DNA of 64,000 bases from Chengkuizengella sediminis (GCF_010078385.1 NZ_SIJC01000011.1:1-64000), one strand, 5' to 3'; positions 15,891-25,112 are shown, numbered from the stretch's first letter. Numbers and translations are program-made. Notes: a model not told the origin generated them from the letters alone.

Positions 15891-17588
15891 TTACCAACCT
15901 GATATAGATTGTTCTTTTGTAGATTTTTTCTTTTGCTTTTCTTGTTTAAGGTTATTTTGATTTAATGATTCATTTTTAGGTTCTGATTGTTGCTTTTTTT
16001 GTTGTGTCTTCACTTCTTTATTATCGTTTACAGGAAGCTTCTCCTCTTGAGGGTTTTGATTTTTATTAAATACATTTTTCTCTTTCATTTTTTCTTTAAC
16101 TTCATTCGTAGAAGGTTTCTTAATGGTCTTAAATTTAGGTTTTTGTACTTTGTGTATATCGACTTCTTTATATAATGGCTCTTCTTTAATTTCCTCTAAT
16201 TCAGCTTTAATTTTCTTCTGTTTAATGTTCACTTTCTTTCTTCCATCGGGAGTTTTAAGTAAATCTTTTTCATCTACAAGCAGACCTTTTGCAATACCAG
16301 GTTTCTGTCTTTGATCATTTTTCATGATGATATGCATGAAATGGAATTTCTTTATTTCCATAATCTTGGTATAGGTGATTCTATCTTCATCCGTTTTCGT
16401 ATCACGGTAGGTTGAAGGAAAGATAGACGGAATGAGTATTTTATGTTTATATGTGCTTTGACGCATGAATGTTTCTGACTTTCCAGCTTCTTTAGCAAAG
16501 AGCATCGCATTATCAGCTGATAAACCACCAAATATCACACGATTTCTTGTATTTGTAAGAACAATTTTACTAAAACCTTGATATTGTTTATCTAATTGAG
16601 CTAAGTCTTGGAGTGCTAAAGTAGTTGCGCATCGAAATGAACGTCCAATGGCAAGCAATCTTTCTACGTCTGGATCACAATATCTAGGGAACTCGTCCAT
16701 GATAAAATAATGTGGTGTCCTGTTCCATTCTGTACCAGGACGACGGAATACTGCACTCATCATATGTTGTACAATGAATTTACCAAAACTATCTCCAATC
16801 GCTCCTAGTTTTAATTCGCTGTTTATTAAAAAAACACCCCCTTGATCAAGGTGTTGATCTAAATCTATGTCACTTTTCCCACTTAAGATATGTTTGAGGT
16901 GGGTGTTACCGGCAATGTCTTCTAATTGAGCCCTTAAACCCATTGCAAATTGTTGATATTTATCTTTAAGTGATCCTAAAATTTCAATTTGAAAGAAATC
17001 GATTAGGTCATCATATTCAGGATTGTTTAATTGTTTCAGTTGATTTACATATTTTTTAATATTATCTGTACTTCTGAGTGTTCTTACAACGTCCATAAGT
17101 TCCAACGGATTTCCTGTATTATTTAGCATCCCATGTTGTTCTAAAATTTTTAAAAGTAATACTGTATTTCTACTTGCAGTTTCTTGTACAAGTGCAAAAA
17201 AGGCTTCTTGTTTTCCAAAGAGACTTTTAAGTACACTCCTGGTCACTTCGGCAGCTGTCAATGGATCACCTTGGAGTGGGTTAAATCTATGGGTATTTGG
17301 ATTTAATGGGTCAATGTAGATACATGGTATTTCTAATAGGTTACACCAATGTGCAATATCTGCTGCCAAATCCCCTTTTGGTTCTAAAACAGTTAAGCCA
17401 ACCTTTTTACCTTGTTTGATTGCTTTTAAAATGGCTGCTATTTTTGGTTTTAATACTCTTGAAGTCTTACCGCATCCTGTAGGACCGACAACAAGTGTGT
17501 GTAAAAATGCATCTAAACCATTTATTTTAACGGATGTATCAATCAATTCCGTTTTCCACCCCCACTTCTTCACCAATGACAAACTCAA
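15891..17588 (-). CDS. VirD4/TraG-type coupling ATPase without membrane anchor, 565 aa
   Basis: Walker A GPTGCGKTS is at residues 35-43 and Walker B HYFIMDEFPRYC at about 296-307. QDLAQLDKQYQGFSKIVLTN and VIFGGLSADNA match the TraM-recognition/TraD C-terminal part of type IV coupling proteins. There is no N-terminal transmembrane pair. The overlapping upstream gene (17539-18075) encodes a four-helix membrane protein that could supply it, as TraI does for TraJ of pIP501. The last about 110 residues are a Lys/Gln-rich low-complexity tail. It should dock the relaxosome to the secretion channel. Confidence 0.85.
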   Translation of the reverse strand: MSLSLVKKWGWKTELIDTSVKINGLDAFLHTLVVGPTGCGKTSRVLKPKIAAILKAIKQGKKVGLTVLEPKGDLAADIAHWCNLLEIPCIYIDPLNPNTHRFNPLQGDPLTAAEVTRSVLKSLFGKQEAFFALVQETASRNTVLLLKILEQHGMLNNTGNPLELMDVVRTLRSTDNIKKYVNQLKQLNNPEYDDLIDFFQIEILGSLKDKYQQFAMGLRAQLEDIAGNTHLKHILSGKSDIDLDQHLDQGGVFLINSELKLGAIGDSFGKFIVQHMMSAVFRRPGTEWNRTPHYFIMDEFPRYCDPDVERLLAIGRSFRCATTLALQDLAQLDKQYQGFSKIVLTNTRNRVIFGGLSADNAMLFAKEAGKSETFMRQSTYKHKILIPSIFPSTYRDTKTDEDRITYTKIMEIKKFHFMHIIMKNDQRQKPGIAKGLLVDEKDLLKTPDGRKKVNIKQKKIKAELEEIKEEPLYKEVDIHKVQKPKFKTIKKPSTNEVKEKMKEKNVFNKNQNPQEEKLPVNDNKEVKTQQKKQQSEPKNESLNQNNLKQEKQKKKSTKEQSISGW

Positions 17589-18075
17589 CGTAATCTATGT
17601 TATATTTTTTAAGTCCCATTTTTTGTAATAGATTGTTATACCATTCTTTTTCTTTCAATACGGGAATTGCATTTAAAACTTTGGCTAATTCTTCTTTATT
17701 TCCTTTACTCTTGTTAATATAGGGTTTGGATCTAATATAAGCATCGTAGTTTCTGTATACCGTTAACTGAATCATAAGAATGATTCCGATAATGATAAAA
17801 GCGAATACTTTTAATGTGATCACACCTATAGCTTCAGGTATATACGGATATAACCTTTGTGATTGTTGAATAGCATATGTCCCAAGAAAAAAGAATAAAG
17901 ATGTTGCGTAAAGGAGTATTCTATACCCTTTACGATTAATAATCATCAAAACAATAGTAAGGATACATATTAGCAAAATAATGATATGAGGTAATATAAA
18001 AACATCTGGTAGATTCAAAGTGCTATATAAAAGAAGAACAATACTGATGACCAATAATATAATGCCTGAGATCAT
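17539..18075 (-). CDS. Membrane partner of the coupling protein, 178 aa
   Basis: ATG 18075 follows AAAGGAGTAACGA. Four hydrophobic helices (about 2-20, 26-46, 50-68, 83-106) are followed by a basic cytoplasmic tail that overlaps the coupling-protein gene by 50 bp. Overlap and topology suggest it anchors the soluble ATPase to the membrane. That function is inference from context and from the split TraI/TraJ arrangement of pIP501. Confidence 0.65.
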   Translation of the reverse strand: MISGIILLVISIVLLLYSTLNLPDVFILPHIIILLICILTIVLMIINRKGYRILLYATSLFFFLGTYAIQQSQRLYPYIPEAIGVITLKVFAFIIIGIILMIQLTVYRNYDAYIRSKPYINKSKGNKEELAKVLNAIPVLKEKEWYNNLLQKMGLKKYNIDYVEFVIGEEVGVENGID

Positions 18076-18090
18076 ATTCGTTACTCCTTT

Positions 18091-18333
18091 CTACTTTAAT
18101 TCTTTGATAGTGCCAGTTTTAACAGTCGATTTATTGCTTTTTCTTCTTTTGATAAGAATTAGAAATATCCATATTATCAAAATGATAATATGAGGTATTG
18201 TAACGGATTCTAGTAACGTCTTATTCGATATTGCAAAATCAAAATAATAATCATCAATGTTATAGATGGTGTTAATTTCAAGGTAATCAATCCCCTTTTG
18301 TTCTTTGAAGTGGATTGTAATTGTGATTTTTAT
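18091..18333 (-). CDS. Small membrane protein with no standard start codon, about 80 aa
   Basis: An open frame of about 80 codons ends 15 bp before the next gene. It reads ITIHFKEQKGIDYLEINTIY and has one hydrophobic helix PHIIILIIWIFLILI close in sequence to LPHIIILLICILTIVLMI of the neighbour. No ATG, GTG or TTG lies before the conserved part; ATA 18333 or ATT codons are possible. An ATG at 18335-18337 is one frame off, so a one-base shift could have disabled it. Confidence 0.45.
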   Translation of the reverse strand: MKITITIHFKEQKGIDYLEINTIYNIDDYYFDFAISNKTLLESVTIPHIIILIIWIFLILIKRRKSNKSTVKTGTIKELK

Positions 18334-18362
18334 TTAGCATAGTAATTTCCACTTTCCATTAC

Positions 18363-19310
18363 TTATTTAACTGTTAATGGAATTCTATCTTTTTGTATTT
18401 GGACTGAATATATGTTTACATTCGGTCCAACCAGCCCTCTTATGGTTTGTTCTAGTAAGCTGTTTGTAAATATAGAGAATGGTTGATCTTGTGATTGTGC
18501 TGTTTTTAAAATTTGTATATCTCCTTGATACAGATCAATGTAGTTTTTCTCCTTGATCTTATAGAAAACACCCTCTTTTTTTGATGCATATTTTTCAATG
18601 GGTGATTCAGGATTTCTAAGAAGGTGTATTCCCCACCTATAGGGAAGCAACCAACATTCAGAAGCGAATCCAGAGTAACTATGATAGAAATATGAATACA
18701 GTTCTTCAGTACGTACCAATATGATGACTTTTTTTAGTTGATATTTTTCAATTTCTTTATCGATTAAAGAGATTCTTTTTTCATGTGTAACAATCATTTG
18801 TTCAACTTTAAATGGATTTTTTCGATTGAATATTTCCCCAACTAAATACACATATCTTGTTTCATTTCCTCTTTTTAAAGCACCTCCAATTTTAGTATTG
18901 TTCTCCATTGGAAGATCTCTTTTAATAACTCGTCCATCGATCCACTCCCAGTTGGTTAATTGAACTTTCAGTTCATTTAACGTTAAAACATGGCGTTGCA
19001 TTTTCGTGTTGTGAGAACGAGCTGCATTAAATGGTTTATCTTTTTCATTTAAAAATCCGTTTTTTATTAAAAACTCGATTCCTTTGTGAGAAATATAATA
19101 GCAAGTCCCTGTTTTTCTACCACTTTTAGGATCTGTCATTCTGTCTTTGATGAGTAAGCCATCTTGATAAAGGTTTCTCAGTTTCCGATAATGGTAATCT
19201 GATGTATTCAGAAAGTGCATCTGTTTCAACTGTTGGACACTTAAAACTCTGTAATTATAAATATCTAATAGAATATTAAAGTCCTGCTCATTTGGCCTTG
19301 CTAAACCCAC
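18363..19310 (-). CDS. Replication-relaxation family protein, 315 aa, candidate DNA-processing factor
   Basis: GTG 19310 lies 8 nt after GGAGG. The N-terminal winged helix reads DFNILLDIYNYRVLSVQQLK, then YHYRKLRNLYQDGLLIKDRM and YYISHKGIEFL, followed by the catalytic-looking alpha/beta part (HVLTLNELKVQL, PFKVEQMIVTHEKRISLIDK) of Replic_Relax proteins (PF13814). No canonical MOB relaxase was found in the window, so this is the best candidate for an oriT-processing or auxiliary protein. An inverted repeat lies just upstream (19424-19456). Confidence 0.65.
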   Translation of the reverse strand: MGLARPNEQDFNILLDIYNYRVLSVQQLKQMHFLNTSDYHYRKLRNLYQDGLLIKDRMTDPKSGRKTGTCYYISHKGIEFLIKNGFLNEKDKPFNAARSHNTKMQRHVLTLNELKVQLTNWEWIDGRVIKRDLPMENNTKIGGALKRGNETRYVYLVGEIFNRKNPFKVEQMIVTHEKRISLIDKEIEKYQLKKVIILVRTEELYSYFYHSYSGFASECWLLPYRWGIHLLRNPESPIEKYASKKEGVFYKIKEKNYIDLYQGDIQILKTAQSQDQPFSIFTNSLLEQTIRGLVGPNVNIYSVQIQKDRIPLTVK

Positions 19311-19423
19311 CTTGAACACCTCCTATACGATTTATATTTGTTTGCTTGATAAGCAGCCATATAGCTACTAATACATATTAAAAATACTTTTTCTCGCAAA
19401 CCAACAAACAAGGCAGCCTGTTT

Positions 19424-19456
19424 CAACCAACACCCTACCTTGGACCAATTTGGTTG
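19424..19456. repeat. oriT: Inverted repeat, candidate oriT element
   Basis: CAACCAA (19424-19430) and TTGGTTG (19450-19456) are separated by 19 nt that also contain CCTTGG and CCAATT. The 340-bp gap in which it lies is otherwise non-coding, with two further TTGGATAT copies at about 19578 and 19610. Widely spaced inverted repeats next to mobilisation genes suggest an oriT, but there is no nick-site match. Confidence 0.25.
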
Positions 19457-19645
19457 CTATGAAATTAAATGTATTCATATTCATAAACATATAAAGTAAA
19501 AGGTTTTGGAGGGATATAACATAATCATTAAACTGAACCCCTAGTATCCAATCTGGTGAAAGGCTTTCATTTCTGTTTGGATATTAAAATCTTTTGGTAT
19601 ATCGGTTCTGATTGGATATAATACCTTTCATTAATATAAAAAAAA

Positions 19646-19667
19646 GAATGGTGAATTTTCACCATCC
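19646..19667 (-). terminator. Intrinsic terminator of the RusA-like gene
   Basis: ATGGTGAA and TTCACCAT pair, followed in minus orientation by a run of eight T. The stem overlaps the stop codon region of the RusA-like gene. Confidence 0.75.
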
Positions 19668-20048
19668 TTCTTCGTTTGTATTACATGTATATTGAGACTT
19701 TTGATATGTTTTTATTTTTCTTGGAATTACATTAATCTCTGTTCTAGGATTAGTAGGATCATATTCTCCTTCTAACCGTATGGAAACTCTTCTCCATGTA
19801 TCATCTGGAATAATTTTGAGTTGTCGAAATGCATCTATGATGTATTTAAACTCGATATTATCTAGATCTTGGACAGAAAGTGTATCAAAAAAATATGTGA
19901 TTTCAACATTAACTGCTTCATATGAATGACGATGATCTTTTAATTGCTCACGTATACTATTCAACCATTTCATTCTATATCTATGTTTTAATTCCCCATT
20001 CTTTCTATCAACTGGAGGTGGAAAATACGGTGTTGAGAATTGCATCAT
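19659..20048 (-). CDS. RusA-like Holliday-junction resolvase, 129 aa
   Basis: The segment ITYFFDTLSVQDLDNIEFKY with IIDAFRQLKIIPDDTWRRVS carries the DLDN and DD acidic pattern of RusA-family resolvases; TEINVIP is the C-terminal strand. ATG 20048 is preceded by GGAGGGG. The length fits the family (about 120-140 aa). On a large low-copy plasmid it may resolve recombination intermediates or multimers. It is transcribed with the actin-type segregation genes upstream. Confidence 0.75.
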   Translation of the reverse strand: MMQFSTPYFPPPVDRKNGELKHRYRMKWLNSIREQLKDHRHSYEAVNVEITYFFDTLSVQDLDNIEFKYIIDAFRQLKIIPDDTWRRVSIRLEGEYDPTNPRTEINVIPRKIKTYQKSQYTCNTNEEGW

Positions 20049-20106
20049 TAAACCCCTCCATAACATTTTATATTATATTGAGTTATGTTATAACATAATG
20101 TATCTT

Positions 20107-20643
20107 CTACCAATTATCTGCATCTTCGGCGGACATACCTAGATCAGCTTTTTCTCCTGAATTCTTTTTATCATTATCAACAATTGGTTTCAATACAGGT
20201 GTGTGTGTACTTTTTTTTGAAATTTCTTCTGCTTCATTTGCTTTTATCTCTACTTGATTTTCTTCATTTTTAGGTCTAATAGGTTCAGTGATTTTGGTTT
20301 GACCTATATTACCTGTAATGACCTCTTGCTGATAGTCATTTGTTAATTCAGTAACAGCAATTTGCTTGTTTGTCAGACCATAAACTTGTTCGATTAATTG
20401 TATTGCATCTGGATGACCACTTTGTTTTAAAGCAAATAGTCGATCTATATCTCGGTCTGATGGAACCAATTGATTTAGATTTTTAATTCCATTTTGAAGG
20501 ATCTCTTTTTCAATAAGATACTTCACGCTTTGGAATGCATTCGATTGATGATTCCACCAATCTATGATTAACGCAGATTCGTCATTGGTAAATCTACCTG
20601 TGATTGTACTTCCCTGTGTTTTTAATTTATTTTTTTTACTCAT
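20107..20643 (-). CDS. ParR/Alp7R-like adaptor protein, 178 aa
   Basis: ATG 20643 follows AAGGAGTGTT. Residues 10-60 (STITGRFTNDESALIIDWWN, QSVKYLIEKEIL) have the strand-helix-helix character of DNA-binding adaptor proteins. The C-terminal half is acidic and disordered, ending in MSAEDADNW. It lies 12 bp after the actin-like gene, the usual ParM-ParR order. It would bind the centromere and the filament end. Confidence 0.6.
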   Translation of the reverse strand: MSKKNKLKTQGSTITGRFTNDESALIIDWWNHQSNAFQSVKYLIEKEILQNGIKNLNQLVPSDRDIDRLFALKQSGHPDAIQLIEQVYGLTNKQIAVTELTNDYQQEVITGNIGQTKITEPIRPKNEENQVEIKANEAEEISKKSTHTPVLKPIVDNDKKNSGEKADLGMSAEDADNW

Positions 20644-20664
20644 TTTTAACACTCCTTACGAGGA

Positions 20665-21870
20665 TTAGGCTGTTGTTTTCGCTTTATCTTTTAGTGTTTT
20701 GAAGATATTACCGTTAACAAAAATGTCTAATCCTTCTGCGTTGAGTGTAATTGCATATTTAGTTGGAACGTAAAATAGTTGAATTTGATATTCATCACAA
20801 AGTTCTTTTAATTTAGGATATAAATATTCTTTCATAAGAATACTACCACCACCATAGACACAAATCATGTCAATCTCATACCTTAACTTTATTAGTTGAG
20901 ACTTTAGGTTATCTAATATTCTTTCAGCTTGTTTATCTACATGATTTTGCAGTTTCTTTTTAGCTAGAATATGAAATTTATGTTTTGGATTTTTCAAGAC
21001 TTCTGCAAAGTATTGTCTTGGGCTATCAGGAATGTTAATTGCATCATTAAATGCATCTAAAGCTTTTTCAATGGCTCTACCAATCCCATGATTACTCCCG
21101 TGTTTAAAATCACGATCAGGTCTATTTCCACGTGTTACAGGATACTCTGTGGTTCCATCTCCGATATCTGTTCCTAATATAATTTTATTCTTGAAATATT
21201 GACCATCCACAATTTCTAGCTTGTATTCATCTGCAAATTCTTTAAAAATCTCTCCAGTTCTCCATTTACCAGTTTCATAGTCAGCTTGTAAAGCAAAAGG
21301 GACGGTGAAACCTTCAGGTACACATTTTACAAAGTCGAATTTTATGGTTGTGTTGACTCTCTTTTGTCCCATATGTACTGTTACCATATGCTTGTCCTTT
21401 GTAAATTTCTTTTCAAACTTCGCAGCAGTTTCTTCATTATGTTGTTTGATTGGCAATGCCGTTGACATATCTACAATAATTTCAATATCTTCAGGAACCG
21501 TTTGGTTTTCCTCAAATGCTTTTTCAACTCCACATGCAGCGATTCTTGCTAATGTATTGATGATAGGTAGATCAATATCATATTTTCTATCGTGATCTAC
21601 ATTAATGTTATCAATTTCGTCTCCTGCACTTTTTAGAGCATAGTTACCGATTTTATACATGCCTACTTCTGCACTTGGTGAATTTACGGTTACTATGAGT
21701 TCATTATGTATGTTCTTTACAAACGTAGCTTCATCTACATCTGCATTGTATGTTAGTTCTGCATGTTTAACTAATACGTTCGGTTGTTGAATTAATTCCT
21801 TGTTAATTATGATGTCATGTTCAGAGTTTCCATTATCATTAGCTACAAAAAATTCATATTTGATATTCAT
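20665..21870 (-). CDS. Actin-like plasmid segregation ATPase, Alp7A/ParM family, 401 aa
   Basis: FFVANDNGNSEHDI at the N-terminus (phosphate 1), ILGTDIGDGTTEY (about 230, phosphate 2) and MICVYGGGSILMK (about 335, adenosine loop) are the three nucleotide-binding motifs of ParM/Alp7A-type bacterial actins. The length is typical. It forms an operon with the ParR-like adaptor. The AT-rich region upstream (21935-22040) has repeated TTATAACAT motifs that could be the centromere. With ParA at 6.8 kb, the plasmid carries two segregation systems. Confidence 0.87.
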   Translation of the reverse strand: MNIKYEFFVANDNGNSEHDIIINKELIQQPNVLVKHAELTYNADVDEATFVKNIHNELIVTVNSPSAEVGMYKIGNYALKSAGDEIDNINVDHDRKYDIDLPIINTLARIAACGVEKAFEENQTVPEDIEIIVDMSTALPIKQHNEETAAKFEKKFTKDKHMVTVHMGQKRVNTTIKFDFVKCVPEGFTVPFALQADYETGKWRTGEIFKEFADEYKLEIVDGQYFKNKIILGTDIGDGTTEYPVTRGNRPDRDFKHGSNHGIGRAIEKALDAFNDAINIPDSPRQYFAEVLKNPKHKFHILAKKKLQNHVDKQAERILDNLKSQLIKLRYEIDMICVYGGGSILMKEYLYPKLKELCDEYQIQLFYVPTKYAITLNAEGLDIFVNGNIFKTLKDKAKTTA

Positions 21871-21929
21871 TAACAGTTCACTCCCTAGTAATTTTTTCTA
21901 AGGAAAGTTTATCATATTCCTGTATATAA

Positions 21930-22045
21930 ATCTATTATTTTATAACATAATTTAGTATTTTATGCCACAAAAGTATGTAATATATTTTTTTATAACATTT
22001 TGTATTATAATGTGTTCGCTTTTAATGTATTATGCTTCTTTATAT
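21930..22045. promoter_or_regulatory. Candidate parC region upstream of the actin-like gene
   Basis: TTTTATAACATAATTTAG, TTTTTATAACATTTTGTA and related TTAATGTATTATG elements recur in this about 110-bp AT-rich gap. TTATGTTATAACATAATG occurs again upstream of the RusA-like gene at about 20082-20099. Upstream repeats are where ParM-type systems keep their centromere. Confidence 0.4.
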
Positions 22046-22063
22046 TATATAGGTGATGTTTAA

Positions 22064-24535
22064 TTAGAATTCAGGTTCTTCAATCTTCATTTCAGCAGTG
22101 GAACTCACTGTGACAACCGGTTCCCATGAACCTCCATTAAACAAGTTTGGTATAGGAAATATGAGAGGTACTCTATATTCAACTGTTACAGTTACAGGGT
22201 TACTAGATGAATCAATGGAGATATCATAGTCTGAATCAAATCTTCTTCCTGTCCAATAGAGTAAATTTTCATCTACCAATGAAAAATCAAATATTCTCCA
22301 TTCTGTATTTGAATCGAGTACTTTTATATTATTAAACTCTTGTTGTATATTGCTTTCTATTCCATTGTTTATGACACGATAAACGACTGTATAAGTGCTA
22401 CTAGTTGGAGGAGCTGTAATACGTGCTGTAAATCTCATCGTACTCCCTGTACTTAGGTTCGTTGTCATATCTAAAGTTTGCTCATGTTTCACGATTCCTG
22501 CATTATTAAGCCATTGAATTTTAAATGTTGTCTCATTTTTATCAAAGGTTTTATTGTCTTCATTTTTGAAAGCAAACTCTACTTCTCTTCGTTCAGATAC
22601 TTCCCATTCACTAGGAAATTCATTTTCATCACTAAAAGCAACCTGAATACCTGGTTTTATGATCACAATATCTGAAAACCGTTGCATTTTATCGGCATAT
22701 TCATTTTCTTGATCTATAAGACGGTAATATACCGTATATACACCGTGAGGCATTGTATTGGTCGAGATATTCAAGTTTTTCTCATAGCTTTCATTCGGTA
22801 TACCATCAAAATTACTCGAATAAAAATTTAGTGATTGACCCGTATCGTTGTTAACAAAACGAACCTGGATTCTTACACTATCCCAAGTTCTACTGTCTTC
22901 AGGATGTGATAGATGAATTTGTAGTCCAATTGGTTCTCCTACAGTTGTTGGTGTAGGGAAAAGATTTTCTTCTAATGGAATATCTGGTGCGTTTTTTTCA
23001 ATGATGACTTTTCCATTCCCACTTTGATAACCATCGATGCCTTCTTGATCCGATCCGGCATTGTATGAGAATCCACCTTGACCAGCCTCATCATCTCCAT
23101 CTGCATCCCCACCGTGGTAACCCCCACCACCAGCAGGGTTTCGGCAGCCACCACTATCATGATCACCACCACCACCGCCACCGAAGCCACCACGACCACC
23201 ATCTTGAGCATCATCTCCACCTCTTCCACCGTTTAGGAAGCTTTGTCCTCCATCTGCTGTACCATCATCTCCATCTCCTACAAATCCACCGCCCCCTCCA
23301 GATTCATCGTCTCTTCCTCCACTAGTAGAACTAGATTGAGCAGCATTCCCGTCACTATATGAATCATACTCACAAGCCCCACCGCCACCACCAGCTACAA
23401 TGAGAGGTTCTACATAACCATACGTTTGTTGATAATATCGAGTGCTGGTCGTTTTTTTAGTGACAAAAGTACCACCACCCCCACTTGGGGCATCATCTCC
23501 TGTTTCACCATCTGTGCCCACCATGATGACTAATTCCTCACCTTCTCGTAAGTAAAATGTTCCAGCGACATAAGCACCGCCACCCCCTCTATAACCACCT
23601 TCAGCTCCGTAAGTTTTAATTCTATAATTTCCTGTAGCTGGGACTGTCCATGAAGAAAAATAACCTCCATTAAACACCTGATATACGTCCTCATTATTTC
23701 CAACTTCAATGCTATTGTCCCATAGTACTTTTAAAGGAATTTCGCTTATCTCCGTAATCACGACTTGACCGTGTCCTGACTTAACTCCTGAAGTACTGGA
23801 TTTATTTGATCCTACGTTGTAAGAATAGCCTCCAGTTCCGTAAGAATCATTAGAACCTCCATTCCCTCCTTTGTATCCACCCCCACCTCCGGGTCCTGTA
23901 CAATCTCCACTATCACTATCTCCTCCGCCTCCACCTCCGAAGCCACCAGATGCACCTCCATCATCACCGGGTCCACCATTCCCTCCATTCAAGAAACTGT
24001 ACCCACCATGTGTAGCATCTCCATCTTCTCCATCTCCACTATAACCTCCACCAGCAGGAGCACCATTACTACCATCATTTCCCCCAGAAGTGGAAGAAGA
24101 ATACGTTCCTTTACCGTCACTTGAACTGGTTCTGTAACAAGCACCACCCCCACCTCCAGCAACGATTAATGGTGAATTTGAATTTGTTACTACAAAAGTA
24201 CCACCCCCACCACTTGGGGCACTGGACGAATAACCACCTTCTTGTCCAACTAGAATTCGTAAACTCTCTCCTTGATTTAAGTCAAAGGTTCCAGATACAT
24301 AAGCACCTTTCCCGCCATAACGTCCTCCTTCTGCTCCCCATGATTCGATTTGATATTCTCCTGATCTTGGAACCGTCCAGGATTGAATACTGCCTGTGCT
24401 ACCTGTGGATGTATTACTAAAAGTATAAGTCGTTTGACCATCTGAATTCGTTCCTACCGTTTCGGCTATGCTTATCGTAAGAGGAAAGATTGTAAGAAAA
24501 AATATTAAGAAATAGACCGTGATTTTTTTAAACAT
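22064..24535 (-). CDS. Secreted protein with two ALK-like glycine-rich domains, 823 aa
   Basis: A signal peptide (MFKKITVYFLIFFLTIFPLT, cleavage after ISIAE) is followed by two glycine-rich domains at about residues 36-260 and 285-520. Each shows the pattern YQIESWGAEGGRYGGKGAYV, GGGGTFV, PLIVAGGGGGAC and GGFGGGGGGD, as in the PF12810 glycine-rich domain of ALK/LTK receptors and bacterial surface proteins. Each domain has paired Cys. The C-terminal 300 residues look like beta-sandwich repeats (VYYRLIDQ, VVYRVINNG). It is the last gene of the Tad cluster, so it may be a pilus-associated adhesin (inference). Confidence 0.75.
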   Translation of the reverse strand: MFKKITVYFLIFFLTIFPLTISIAETVGTNSDGQTTYTFSNTSTGSTGSIQSWTVPRSGEYQIESWGAEGGRYGGKGAYVSGTFDLNQGESLRILVGQEGGYSSSAPSGGGGTFVVTNSNSPLIVAGGGGGACYRTSSSDGKGTYSSSTSGGNDGSNGAPAGGGYSGDGEDGDATHGGYSFLNGGNGGPGDDGGASGGFGGGGGGDSDSGDCTGPGGGGGYKGGNGGSNDSYGTGGYSYNVGSNKSSTSGVKSGHGQVVITEISEIPLKVLWDNSIEVGNNEDVYQVFNGGYFSSWTVPATGNYRIKTYGAEGGYRGGGGAYVAGTFYLREGEELVIMVGTDGETGDDAPSGGGGTFVTKKTTSTRYYQQTYGYVEPLIVAGGGGGACEYDSYSDGNAAQSSSTSGGRDDESGGGGGFVGDGDDGTADGGQSFLNGGRGGDDAQDGGRGGFGGGGGGDHDSGGCRNPAGGGGYHGGDADGDDEAGQGGFSYNAGSDQEGIDGYQSGNGKVIIEKNAPDIPLEENLFPTPTTVGEPIGLQIHLSHPEDSRTWDSVRIQVRFVNNDTGQSLNFYSSNFDGIPNESYEKNLNISTNTMPHGVYTVYYRLIDQENEYADKMQRFSDIVIIKPGIQVAFSDENEFPSEWEVSERREVEFAFKNEDNKTFDKNETTFKIQWLNNAGIVKHEQTLDMTTNLSTGSTMRFTARITAPPTSSTYTVVYRVINNGIESNIQQEFNNIKVLDSNTEWRIFDFSLVDENLLYWTGRRFDSDYDISIDSSSNPVTVTVEYRVPLIFPIPNLFNGGSWEPVVTVSSTAEMKIEEPEF

Positions 24536-24554
24536 GTTTTTCTCCTTTCCTTAT

Positions 24555-25112
24555 CTATTGATTATCTAAAATTACACCACTGACCATTTCTACTTCTCCT
24601 GTATTAGAACCCTCTGCATCTGATTCTTGTATCGTTCCTTCTGTAGTAGCATCATGATCTAGTTCCGTGTCAATGGTGACTTCTTTCACTTGTAGCGCCA
24701 CATTCTTATTAATGTAATTATCTAATTGTGTTTTTAGTGCTTCATCAAGCACAAACAAATCAAGATTATTTAGTGAGTTTAAGCGATAGCGATCTTCATC
24801 TTTAAATAAAATCCCTTGTACATATCCATCTGGAAGGTTGGAGTCTTGACCGACTGAGCTTACACTATTTACGGGTAACTGAGCTTCAACAATTTCTGCA
24901 GCAACTTGTTTGGTTTTACCACTGCTTTGAGATACAGCATATTCCCTAACAGCTGCCCATGCTGCTTCACCAACTGTTTGCTTTGCATTAACTACACCAA
25001 AAAGGATGATTCCACCGTAAACTAGACCTAAAATAAGAGGTAGGGCTAGAGCATACTGAATGAAATCCCCTCGTTTGTTTTTTAATCGTTTTTTAAAGGA
25101 TGTATACAACAC
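24555..25112 (-). CDS. TadE-like minor pilin, 185 aa
   Basis: KNKRGDFIQYALALPLILGL at residues 12-31 is a TadE/Flp-type prepilin leader with a G-D-F cleavage region followed by the hydrophobic helix. The rest is soluble and acidic. GTG 25112 follows GGGGGTG and overlaps the prepilin peptidase gene by 20 bp. A minor pilin or assembly factor of the Tad pilus. Confidence 0.65.
   Translation of the reverse strand: MLYTSFKKRLKNKRGDFIQYALALPLILGLVYGGIILFGVVNAKQTVGEAAWAAVREYAVSQSSGKTKQVAAEIVEAQLPVNSVSSVGQDSNLPDGYVQGILFKDEDRYRLNSLNNLDLFVLDEALKTQLDNYINKNVALQVKEVTIDTELDHDATTEGTIQESDAEGSNTGEVEMVSGVILDNQ

Noticed and set aside
23065-23325. His-rich plus-strand frame opposite the glycine-rich domains
   Set aside because: It is the antisense of GGN-type glycine codons, which reads as His/Pro; no ribosome site.
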